Assembly (NCBI GenBank): GCA_964429355.1
Contig: CAYSCH010000023.1
Span: 1 to 44,033 of the forward strand
Reading direction: 5' to 3'
Length of the DNA stretch: 44,033 bases
From: JAAYAY01 sp964429355
GTDB taxonomy: Bacteria > Planctomycetota > Planctomycetia > Pirellulales > Thermoguttaceae
In this document: positions 9,520-17,642 of the stretch, piece after piece
Layout of the letters: every line of letters begins with the position of its first letter
Numbering within the stretch: the stretch's first letter is position 1
Notes under the pieces: generated by a model
The model's input: only the letters and a program-made list of their open reading frames with translations
What the model was told of the DNA's origin: nothing
Database searches by the model: none
Translations under genes and position numbers: made by a program

Positions 9520-11349
9520 TCAGAACGACTCGCTCTCTCCCAACCCGAACACCTTTTTGAGCCGGCTGCGGGTTCCCGGGATTTCTTCACCCCATTCCTG
9601 GGCCCGATCCACCTGGAACTTGTCGCAGAGTTCGAAGAAACGCTTTGCGATCGGGCGCAGCTTCTCCGCAACCTCCGGCTCCAGAGGCCCGCTGTCGCGG
9701 TACCAGATCGGTTCCAGGGCTGCACGATACACGCAAATGGAGGCCCGTTCCACCCGCGAACGTATCTCGTCGGAATCGGCCAGCTTCAGGGCCTCGCCAA
9801 AAGCCTCCAACCCGGCTTGGGCATCGGAATCGTCCAGTCCATAGTCGGCGAGCCGGCCAAAGCAGTTCTGGTGACGGCCGCTGGCCTCGGCCCGGTCGTG
9901 AATCCGCTCGACGTAGCGGCGGATTGGCGGAGCCGCGCAGCCGTAGTGAAGCTCGAGAAACTCGTCGATCGCCTCCTGGCCGCTCCGCGAGGGATCCCAG
10001 AGGAGCCGGCTGATCACGTAGGCTCGCAATTCCGAAAGCTCCGCTCCGTTGGCATTTCCGGCAGCCTGCATGAATACCCCCTTGGCGTGATTGGCCAGGA
10101 AGTAGCGGATGTTGGGCTCGATCACTCGCAGGTTGGGGCACGGCAGCACATAGGCGCTGAAATTCGTGTTGTAGTTCCAAATGTAGATCTGGTCGCAGAT
10201 CCTTCCCCAATCGGCCATATCCTGGCAGAAGGCCACGTTCTTCGGGCAGGCCGGATCGTTGATGGGGTGGATCATGCAGCACTCGATGCTGCACAATTGG
10301 ATCTGCACGTTGGGCCGGGGCTTGATGGTCTTCGGCGGTTTGCGGGTGTACCAGTATGACAAGGTCCCCACTTTGACCTTGGGGAACTTATCAGCCACCT
10401 CGTCGGCCACAGCATTAACGAATTCCAGCAGCGAACCCATCGGCGTGCCCTCGCGCTGGTCGATGGCCGCGCAGTTCGGACACAGGCAACACTTGTCGTT
10501 GTCGTTCTGGCTGACCGATACGTTCGCCGTCTGCGGATCCGCAGCAATCTCAGCCAAAACCGCCTCGGTCACGATTTTACGCACGTCCGGATTGGTCAGG
10601 CAGGGCTCGTTGTCGTACGAATCATTGGCGGCCGGTGCGATCCGCTTGCCGTCGCGAAAACAGAAATACTCCGGATGTTCCTGGCCGTATTTCGAAGAGG
10701 GAATCTGGCCGGCGAAGCTATGGCTGATGAGCCGCTGACCGGTTCGTCCCCCCAGTTTCGGGTCATCCCCCACCGTGTTGACCCGGAGTCGCGCGGCCAA
10801 TGCCGGATTGCGATTCACCTCGCCATAGTAGGCCCACCGCATCTCCAGCGGTGGGTGAAAGGAGCGATCGAGCATGGGGACGACCTGTTCCGGCTTGACC
10901 TTGGGCACATAGGTGTGGTCGGCCGTGAGGAACCGCACGCCCAGATAGTCTTCCAGAAACGTGTACACTCCGTAGAGCGTGCCTCGCGGGCGTCCACCGG
11001 CGATGACAACGTTGCCGCCACGAACCACGATTCGCAGGTCTTCTGGTCCGAGCCCTTCGACGGAAAACCCCGCCTGGCTCGCCTCCATCGACTTGCCGGG
11101 GCCCACAAAAAAGTGCCGGTCGGCCCGGTCGCTGCTGCCAAGGATCGGCAGGTCGAACCCGGTGGCCAGCGAAATGTGTTTCTGCAGTTCCTCGGCAGCA
11201 TACTTCTCGCTCGGGATCGCGTCTTCGGCCACCACGATATCCCAGCCTTCGAGTTGGGAGAGGTTCACGCCCGCCGGCTCAGCCGCGGCAAGCATGCCGA
11301 AGGACAAACTGCACGCAAACCATACACCGATCATCAGGCGATTGGTCAT
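9520..11349 (-). CDS. DUF4838 protein, alpha-glucuronidase-like, exported
   Basis: 609 aa with a signal peptide (MTNRLMIGVWFACSLSFGMLA, cleavage near AAAEP). Residues about 30-130 resemble the GH67 alpha-glucuronidase N-terminal domain ('EKYAAEELQKHISLATG' followed by 'FFVGPGKS' and 'GTLYGVYTFLEDYLGVRFLT'). The DUF4838 region follows with 'HPEYFCFRDGKRI', 'CLTNPDVRKIVTEAVLAEI', 'VSQNDNDKCCLCPNCAAID' and 'PRPNVQIQLCSIECCMIHP'. The cysteine cluster CCLCPNC is typical of this family and may bind metal. The ATG overlaps the TGA of the upstream DUF6259 gene by 4 nt (ATGA) and has GGAGG 7 nt upstream, so the two are coupled. A second DUF4838 protein diverges at 17643. The reaction is not established. 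Confidence 0.82.
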   Translation of the reverse strand: MTNRLMIGVWFACSLSFGMLAAAEPAGVNLSQLEGWDIVVAEDAIPSEKYAAEELQKHISLATGFDLPILGSSDRADRHFFVGPGKSMEASQAGFSVEGLGPEDLRIVVRGGNVVIAGGRPRGTLYGVYTFLEDYLGVRFLTADHTYVPKVKPEQVVPMLDRSFHPPLEMRWAYYGEVNRNPALAARLRVNTVGDDPKLGGRTGQRLISHSFAGQIPSSKYGQEHPEYFCFRDGKRIAPAANDSYDNEPCLTNPDVRKIVTEAVLAEIAADPQTANVSVSQNDNDKCCLCPNCAAIDQREGTPMGSLLEFVNAVADEVADKFPKVKVGTLSYWYTRKPPKTIKPRPNVQIQLCSIECCMIHPINDPACPKNVAFCQDMADWGRICDQIYIWNYNTNFSAYVLPCPNLRVIEPNIRYFLANHAKGVFMQAAGNANGAELSELRAYVISRLLWDPSRSGQEAIDEFLELHYGCAAPPIRRYVERIHDRAEASGRHQNCFGRLADYGLDDSDAQAGLEAFGEALKLADSDEIRSRVERASICVYRAALEPIWYRDSGPLEPEVAEKLRPIAKRFFELCDKFQVDRAQEWGEEIPGTRSRLKKVFGLGESESF

Positions 11350-14300
11350 CGTTGAACCTCCGTTGTCGAGTCAAGTGTTTGGCGAGTTCCAGGTCGATCG
11401 ACCACCAGGCACCCGACATCCAAGGGGCCGATCTCCAGGAAGATCAGGTCATCGTCGCCGGCCCGCTGGCTTTTTGCGGGCCGATCGTGCCACGCATCAT
11501 GGTAAACGATGCGGTCAGTGTGCGGCAACCGGATCGCGGGGCCGCGGATTGTACGATGGCGGCTATTGTAGAAGGTGTAGACGGTTCGATCTTTCGCGGG
11601 GAAGGCGTTGGCAAAGAGGCCGCCGATCTCGGTGGGCACAAGCGGCACCGGCTCGAGTGTCGTGAACGCGTCGCGATACTCCCTCAGAAGGCGGTAACAT
11701 TGCCGGATGGCCGCACGGGTTTGCGGCGCGAACCACTCGTCGGCCTTGCCTTCCAGCCAAATCGCTTCCCCATTGAAGAACACCCACTTCACCCCCGTTG
11801 CCCAGTTGCCGGTCGGTTTGTCGCAATAGAGAATCTCGATCGTCTTGAAGTCGGGCACGGCGAATCGGAACAGATTGAGCGGCACTTGAGTGGCCGCACG
11901 CTGGGCGGAGTTCATGGCGTAGGTAAAGCTGCCATCCTGGTACTGGGAGGTGACATCGACGGGCGATTCTTCCGTATAGATCGCCACGTTCGGACGGGCG
12001 GCCTCAACCCGCCTCCGGATCCGTTCCGTGCAATCCCGTTCCGTAACGACCGTATAGCTCGGCCTGGCATGGCCATGGTCGGAGGACCAGCAGTCTTTGT
12101 CGCTGCCGGCGAATCCGAACTGATCGATGTACATGCCGTCGACGCCCAGTTCCGAGACCTTGGTTTCATAGGTCGAGGCCTGGACCTCGCGCCAAGCCTC
12201 CACTCCGGGGCAGACGAACATCTCGGTGCTCTCGGGCCAATACAAACCGCGACCGTCGCGACCGAGCAGTTGCCACTGGGGGCCAAACTGGCTGCCGAGC
12301 TTTCCACGCTCTTGAAGCAGGTAGCCTTCGATGTAAATGCCCACGGGAACCCCTTGTGACTGAACAGCGGCGATGGCTTTCTGCAGTGCCTCCCGTCCGC
12401 CGGCAATATGTTCGAAGGGGGAATAGTCGCCCGTGCGTCCATAGATTCGCCCCAGCCCCGGACACGAACCCCAATCGAACAGATGCAGATAGTCGATGCC
12501 GCCAAACTCGCGACGAGCCTCTGCCACGGCCTCATCGAGGTGCAATGTGCCGCTTGACGGATTGTAGAGCGGATCCCACATCCAAAGAAACCGCTGGCGG
12601 AAGTTGAACACCTCGCGGAACCAGCCCTTTCGGGGCACAATCGGCTTGTGCCACGATTGCAGCCAGTGCCGATAAGCCTCAAAGCCTTCGTGCCAGTCAC
12701 CGCCGGTTGCTGTCACGATCGCCGGCGCCGCCTGGAAGCTCTCGCCCGGCTGGAGAGCGATATCGGGGTATTCGACGCCGATGCTGAACCGATCTTCCGC
12801 CTTCTTCAGCAGATAGTTCTTTCGCACGCAGGCTTTGTCGGTCGTGCGCAGGGTCAGCCCTCGACCGGCGGCGGGACTGAATGTGTCGAGAAATTGGACG
12901 GGAAACATTCCGCAGTAGCGCTCGCGGTAGTCGCAGGGACCATGATTCAAGACGGTGCCCCGGCGAGGGACCAGGTACGAGGCATCTTCGGGCCGATCGG
13001 CCAGTCGGTAACCTTCGATCCACGGAGCAACCAGGGAGATGGTGTGCTGGACCATGCCCCTGTTCTCCAAACGGGCGACCACGGAAAAGTTGTTCGTGTT
13101 CTCTGTATGCAGACCGAGTCCCAGTCGAAGCCCCTCGACGGATCGGAGGCGATACCAGCGATAACCCTGGGACTCGGTATCGTCGGTTGTGGCAACCGGT
13201 TCCAGGTCCTCGCTCGGGAGGGGCTGGCCATCAACCTCCAGTTTCACCAGGGGTGACGGCGTTGCGAGATATTGCCACTTGGTCGGGCGATGAGCGAGGC
13301 GGGTCCATCGCGGCGGACCGTCGGGAGCCAAACCGACTTCCAGGATCGGACTGTCGGCCGGTTCAGGCAAAGGCTGGACCCGGAATGGCGGTGTCTCTTC
13401 CAGCAATTGGGGAAACGAGAGCTCCCCGTCGATGCGTGCGGAGGCCGCGGCGACGGCAAATGCCGCCTGGCCTGTCCGGTCGCAGACGACGACCTTTCGC
13501 AGCGGCAAGGCGGGATCGGCAGCCGCCACGACCAGTTGCAACCCTTCCTGGGTGCCAAACTGCCCGGTCAATACGTCCATGGGCAGACATTCGTCGACGG
13601 TTCCATCGGTGTATTCCAGCCGGACTCGAAAGCGATCGACATCCCGAATCGATCTCAACTTTCCACTCCCGTAGGCCGGCTCTTCCTCGCCGCGGAAAGC
13701 GGCCATCAGGAGCAGATACACTTCGCTGGCACGGGTGTCGACCGGGATCTCAAGTTCTGCTTCTGCCGCAAGCGACGTGGACGCCACACGAGACGGCTCC
13801 GGCAACTGAAGGGGTATACCTGCGGCAGTGATTCTTCGATCCGAAAACCATTCGGCCAGGCGAAGCCGGGCCAGCCAGGGCTCCACCGGTGTGGTGGCGA
13901 TCGATTCGATACCAATCCTGGTGAAACGGGTGTCTTCGCCCACAGTCGGCTGCCAGTCAATTGCATCGTCCAGCCTTGATTCCTGCCGACGGTTGACCAG
14001 CCCCAATTCGGAGATTTCCAGCGTGGCACCGGGCTGGGCTGCCTGAAGCTGGACGGCGAGCGTCTGGACGGTGGTCAGTTCGGCGGCGATCTTCCGCACG
14101 TCGACGTCGAGGCGGTGCCATTGCCCGTCGCAGCGAAGATCGGAGGCGGGCACGATGGCCCGATAGTCCGATCGGCCGTCGCTCATTTTCCCAAGCGCGC
14201 ATACCGCATAATCGCCGGCGGGACGAGCGCCGCTGGCGCAGTAGCGCATCGTCACATAGCGGTGGCCGATCAGTGAAATCTCCTCGCTGAGACGGCAAGA

Positions 14301-15005
14301 CCACTTCATGCCTCGGTCCGGCTCGCCGACGCGAAATCGTGTCGTCTCGTTTTGCCGGTCGGTCGAGTGCCCGCCCTTGGAGGCCGGATTTCCCAGCCAA
14401 TCGGGCTCGGCTGCCCACTGGGCAGCGCCCAGGGGCATGCTCCAGTCCGGCGTGGGAGAAATCTCCGCCTCGCGCCGGGGCCACTGGGCGTCGTCGGGCA
14501 CGGCGTCGGTGAGCATCACGTAGTCGAGCCACAGTCTCGCTTGGCCATGGATATCCGCCTGGACCTGGACCGCCAGGGCGTCGATCGACTCAGCGCTGGT
14601 CAGACTGGTCAGGTCGACGGCCGCAACATGCCACTGGCCATCGGCCTTAACGTCGCAGAGGCGGATTGCGCTGAGTTGCCGCTCAGCGACGTCGTCGTCT
14701 GCGTAGAGGAGATAGTCCGTGCTTTCCGTGTCCAGATTCTCCGCCTTGTAGCGCACGATCAGGCAGGGCAGTTCCTCCAACCACACGCTCGGCATCGAGA
14801 CCGACCATTTCATGCCGGTTCCGGGCTCATCGACGCTGAAGCAGGCCGTCTGGCCGTCGGTGGTGACCGACGCGGTGGCCGAGGGCCGGGTGAGCCAACC
14901 GGGCTGGGCGATCCATTGCTGGACCTGGCCAAAATGATCAACCCAGCAGAAATCCAGGTCGCTCCCCGCTCCCACCATCCCTATCAACATCACCAGCGCA
15001 GTCAT
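11346..15005 (-). CDS. DUF6259-type glycoside-hydrolase-like protein, exported
   Basis: 1219 aa. The N-terminus is short and hydrophobic (MTALVMLIGMVGAGS), a probable minimal signal peptide. The first 330 residues contain two related beta-sandwich modules, each with 'GTGMKWSVSMPS' or 'DRGMKWSCRLSE' followed by 'DGQWHVAAVDL' or 'DGQWHRLDVDV', an internal duplication of a CBM-like domain. A central beta region leads to a probable TIM barrel (about 800-1090), with 'IDYLHLFDWGSCPGLGRIYG', 'GVPVGIYIEGYLLQE', 'VDGMYIDQFGFAGSDKDCWS' and 'AIYTEESPVDVTSQYQDGSF'. The Asp in YIDQF and the Glu in TEESP are candidate catalytic residues. The C-terminal part matches DUF6259 ('YRLLREYRDAFTTLEPVPLV'). GAGGAG lies 7 nt before the ATG. 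Its TGA overlaps the next ATG. Confidence 0.75.
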   Translation of the reverse strand: MTALVMLIGMVGAGSDLDFCWVDHFGQVQQWIAQPGWLTRPSATASVTTDGQTACFSVDEPGTGMKWSVSMPSVWLEELPCLIVRYKAENLDTESTDYLLYADDDVAERQLSAIRLCDVKADGQWHVAAVDLTSLTSAESIDALAVQVQADIHGQARLWLDYVMLTDAVPDDAQWPRREAEISPTPDWSMPLGAAQWAAEPDWLGNPASKGGHSTDRQNETTRFRVGEPDRGMKWSCRLSEEISLIGHRYVTMRYCASGARPAGDYAVCALGKMSDGRSDYRAIVPASDLRCDGQWHRLDVDVRKIAAELTTVQTLAVQLQAAQPGATLEISELGLVNRRQESRLDDAIDWQPTVGEDTRFTRIGIESIATTPVEPWLARLRLAEWFSDRRITAAGIPLQLPEPSRVASTSLAAEAELEIPVDTRASEVYLLLMAAFRGEEEPAYGSGKLRSIRDVDRFRVRLEYTDGTVDECLPMDVLTGQFGTQEGLQLVVAAADPALPLRKVVVCDRTGQAAFAVAAASARIDGELSFPQLLEETPPFRVQPLPEPADSPILEVGLAPDGPPRWTRLAHRPTKWQYLATPSPLVKLEVDGQPLPSEDLEPVATTDDTESQGYRWYRLRSVEGLRLGLGLHTENTNNFSVVARLENRGMVQHTISLVAPWIEGYRLADRPEDASYLVPRRGTVLNHGPCDYRERYCGMFPVQFLDTFSPAAGRGLTLRTTDKACVRKNYLLKKAEDRFSIGVEYPDIALQPGESFQAAPAIVTATGGDWHEGFEAYRHWLQSWHKPIVPRKGWFREVFNFRQRFLWMWDPLYNPSSGTLHLDEAVAEARREFGGIDYLHLFDWGSCPGLGRIYGRTGDYSPFEHIAGGREALQKAIAAVQSQGVPVGIYIEGYLLQERGKLGSQFGPQWQLLGRDGRGLYWPESTEMFVCPGVEAWREVQASTYETKVSELGVDGMYIDQFGFAGSDKDCWSSDHGHARPSYTVVTERDCTERIRRRVEAARPNVAIYTEESPVDVTSQYQDGSFTYAMNSAQRAATQVPLNLFRFAVPDFKTIEILYCDKPTGNWATGVKWVFFNGEAIWLEGKADEWFAPQTRAAIRQCYRLLREYRDAFTTLEPVPLVPTEIGGLFANAFPAKDRTVYTFYNSRHRTIRGPAIRLPHTDRIVYHDAWHDRPAKSQRAGDDDLIFLEIGPLDVGCLVVDRPGTRQTLDSTTEVQR

Positions 15006-15067
15006 CAGTCACTCCTCTTCTCGTCGGGCAACACGTTTCGAAGTGGGCACCAGGAATTCGTTCACCA

Positions 15068-17329
15068 TCAACGCAACGGATGATTCAATTGCAGGTCAAC
15101 TTCGCCCAGTTGTCGCAGATCGTCCAGCGCGCGGGGGAGGCTCGAAAGTGCGGCCTGCGGCTGAAGGTCTGACGACGGAAGGTACTTTGCCTGGCCTTCG
15201 CTGGAAACCTGCCCCACGTCCTCGTTGCCAAGCAGACGGAGTTTCAGCGCATTGCCTTTCACGCCCAGGCTTGTTTGATAGAACAGGCTGGACAGGATCA
15301 GCAATTCGGGCTGCGTCGTGCCGGAATTCAGAATGCGAACCTCCGATGGCTCGATGTAGAACTGGCCGGGACCGAAGAAGATCTCGCCTTGATAGTTGTT
15401 TATGGTCATCGCCGTGCCTTCCGCCGGTCTCTCTTTCGGGTCATTGAAATGCAGTTTCGCCCCCTGCAGCACGATCCTGCCTGGGGCAATCTCTTTCGAG
15501 CCCTCGAATACGAAACCGTTATCGGCCTGCTCGATGTAGTAATCGCTCATCACGATGCTGTGATTGTCGCGCACGTACAGCCCGTGCCGCGTGACCGTGG
15601 AAAGCCGCGTGAGAAAACCGAGAAAACCGCCGCGGCCCGGCGCAACTCCTTCAACAATCACCGAACCCTCATACGTTGTGCGAGCCAGGATCGTCGCGGC
15701 AGCACTGTCGATCACCCGTAGATTCCCCTGCACTCCCGAGAGCACAACCACCTCGTCCGGGCCAAGACCACGGCAATGCAGCCCTTTGCGAAATGGCTCC
15801 TTCTGATACATTCCGAAAACGAAGACCGATTCATACGTCATGCGAGTGCGGGTCGCCGAACCCGTTTGCAGTACGTCGATTGCGTTGTTCATCGGCCCGA
15901 CGTCGTGGTTGCCGATCGAGAGGTGTTGCAGCGTGACGTTGTCAGGTTCATGCACCTCGACGATCGTGCCTCCCTCAACGCCTTGCCAGTACAGCTTGGT
16001 GACAAATCCGCTTCCGCCGACGAAGTAGTCGCTGCCCGTGATCTTCAGCGTCTCCGTGACGCTGTAGACGCCGGTCGGCAAGTACGCGATCGCTTTCCGG
16101 CCGTGTGAACGGGCGGCATCGATGCAGCGCTGCAGCGCTGCCGTGTCGTCGCTGTGGCCGTCTCCCTTGGCGCCGAAATCGCGCCGGGCGTCGAAGACTT
16201 TGCTGGGAACGACAGCCGTCGTGCGGAGGAAACTCCGATCCGCCCCATCCAGAACACCCGTCCGCTGGCCGGCTGCGACCGTGTAGCGGTGCGACGGATC
16301 GCCGCCGGCGACCAGTTCGCGGCTGCCGGCCGCCGTGTTCTCGGAGAGGATCAGCCGCTGCGAGTCACGCAATGTCCGGACCGGCGGATGGCCGTTCGGG
16401 GGCTCCGAAAATCGACAGTCGAACATCGTCGCCGGCGCCCCGCTGAGCACGATCGCCCCGTCGGTCGCCTTCCATCCCGCAATCTGGCAGTCCTGAACCG
16501 TCAATGGCGAAACGGAGTTGTTGAACTCGAGGAACCGGTTCGAGCCGGACGAGGTGCACCGCCGCAGCGAGCTGCCGTGTTCCGGCTCAGCCAGCACGTC
16601 GACGGTACGGTTGTCCTGGAAGTGCGTGTTGCGGACGTAGAAGTTGCCGTGCCGGCATTCCAGCCCAATGTCGCACGCCCGAATCTCACAACCGTCGAAG
16701 GTCCAGTTGTAGTCGTTGAAACTGATGAATACGGCTCCCCGGCGACATTGGTCGAACAGGCAGTTGTCGAACGTGGTTTCGGCCAGCGCGTAAGCGTCGT
16801 CCCGGGCGGCGAGCACCCCAGCGTCGGTGAAATTGCGGAACGCCAGGTGCTGGTGCAGCACCTCGGTTTCGAATCGGCACGTCGAAAGATGATGAAATCC
16901 GATCGCCGCCTTGCCTTGCCCCTCGAAGTTCACCCCAACGATTTTTGAATGGCCGATGCCGTCGTCCTGGAACAGGATTCCGCCAGCCGGTCCGTCCCAG
17001 AGAAGCGTGGTGTCACGACCGTGTCCGATCACCGAGACGCCGATCGCCGGCCCCTTGGCCCGGAGCGTTTCCGTCACGCGATATGTCCCCGCCGGAAGAT
17101 ACACCGTTGTCCCCGGCCCGATCTGGTCGAATACCTTCTGCAACGCCGCGCTGTCGTCCGCTTGGCCGTCGCCTTTCGCTCCAGCCAGACGAACGTCCAG
17201 CCAATCCGATCGCGGTTCCCAATCGAGTTTCGGCAACTGGGGAGATTCGGCAGCCATCGCGACCGGCGTCACCATGCAGCACAGTTCCAAGCCGACGACC
17301 AGCGCAGTCAGCACCCGGTTCTTCAACAT
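15068..17329 (-). CDS. Secreted double pectate-lyase-3-like right-handed beta-helix protein
   Basis: About 753 aa from the chosen start. The ATG at 17329 (MLKNRVLTALVV...) is preferred over an in-frame ATG 48 nt upstream because GGGAG lies about 8 nt before it and it opens directly into a signal peptide ending near AMAAES. Two Pectate_lyase_3 modules are visible: 'VRLAGAKGDGQADDSAALQK' with 'TTVYLPAGTYRVTETL' near residue 50, and 'DARRDFGAKGDGHSDDTAAL' with 'AIAYLPTGVYSVTETL' near residue 380. Both have the GAKGDG...DD.AA signature that opens a parallel beta-helix, followed by many short 'F.NC.F' and 'I.ACDIG' turns. Lyase versus hydrolase activity and substrate cannot be told. It is the first gene of the minus-strand carbohydrate cluster. 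Confidence 0.85.
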   Translation of the reverse strand: MLKNRVLTALVVGLELCCMVTPVAMAAESPQLPKLDWEPRSDWLDVRLAGAKGDGQADDSAALQKVFDQIGPGTTVYLPAGTYRVTETLRAKGPAIGVSVIGHGRDTTLLWDGPAGGILFQDDGIGHSKIVGVNFEGQGKAAIGFHHLSTCRFETEVLHQHLAFRNFTDAGVLAARDDAYALAETTFDNCLFDQCRRGAVFISFNDYNWTFDGCEIRACDIGLECRHGNFYVRNTHFQDNRTVDVLAEPEHGSSLRRCTSSGSNRFLEFNNSVSPLTVQDCQIAGWKATDGAIVLSGAPATMFDCRFSEPPNGHPPVRTLRDSQRLILSENTAAGSRELVAGGDPSHRYTVAAGQRTGVLDGADRSFLRTTAVVPSKVFDARRDFGAKGDGHSDDTAALQRCIDAARSHGRKAIAYLPTGVYSVTETLKITGSDYFVGGSGFVTKLYWQGVEGGTIVEVHEPDNVTLQHLSIGNHDVGPMNNAIDVLQTGSATRTRMTYESVFVFGMYQKEPFRKGLHCRGLGPDEVVVLSGVQGNLRVIDSAAATILARTTYEGSVIVEGVAPGRGGFLGFLTRLSTVTRHGLYVRDNHSIVMSDYYIEQADNGFVFEGSKEIAPGRIVLQGAKLHFNDPKERPAEGTAMTINNYQGEIFFGPGQFYIEPSEVRILNSGTTQPELLILSSLFYQTSLGVKGNALKLRLLGNEDVGQVSSEGQAKYLPSSDLQPQAALSSLPRALDDLRQLGEVDLQLNHPLR

Positions 17330-17642
17330 ATGATCATCTCCCAATTGACAAATCCTGTCGAAGCTTGCCCATTGCATGAACGAAGGGTTGACCGCGAAAG
17401 CCCGTTTTCACGGGACAACGGTCGGACCAGCCGTTCATTCAATGGCAGACATCGATCGAGGCGGCGTCTCCGAATCGCTCGGAGGTGGATATCGGGCAAT
17501 GCCAGTATCGCTTTCCGGATGCGGGGATGCAACGCTGCCAACGTCCGTGGCTCGGCAAGTGTTGATTTTCGCGAGACCATGCCGCAGAATGGGGCGGAGT
17601 TGACGGGCATTTGAGCATCTCCTGGAAACGCGAGAACGAGTC
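17330..17642. other. Divergent intergenic region
   Basis: 313 bp between the beta-helix gene (minus) and the DUF4838 gene (plus). It should hold promoters for both directions, but I recognise no clear -35/-10 pair, operator palindrome or small gene. Ribosome-binding sites sit at its two ends. Confidence 0.5.
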
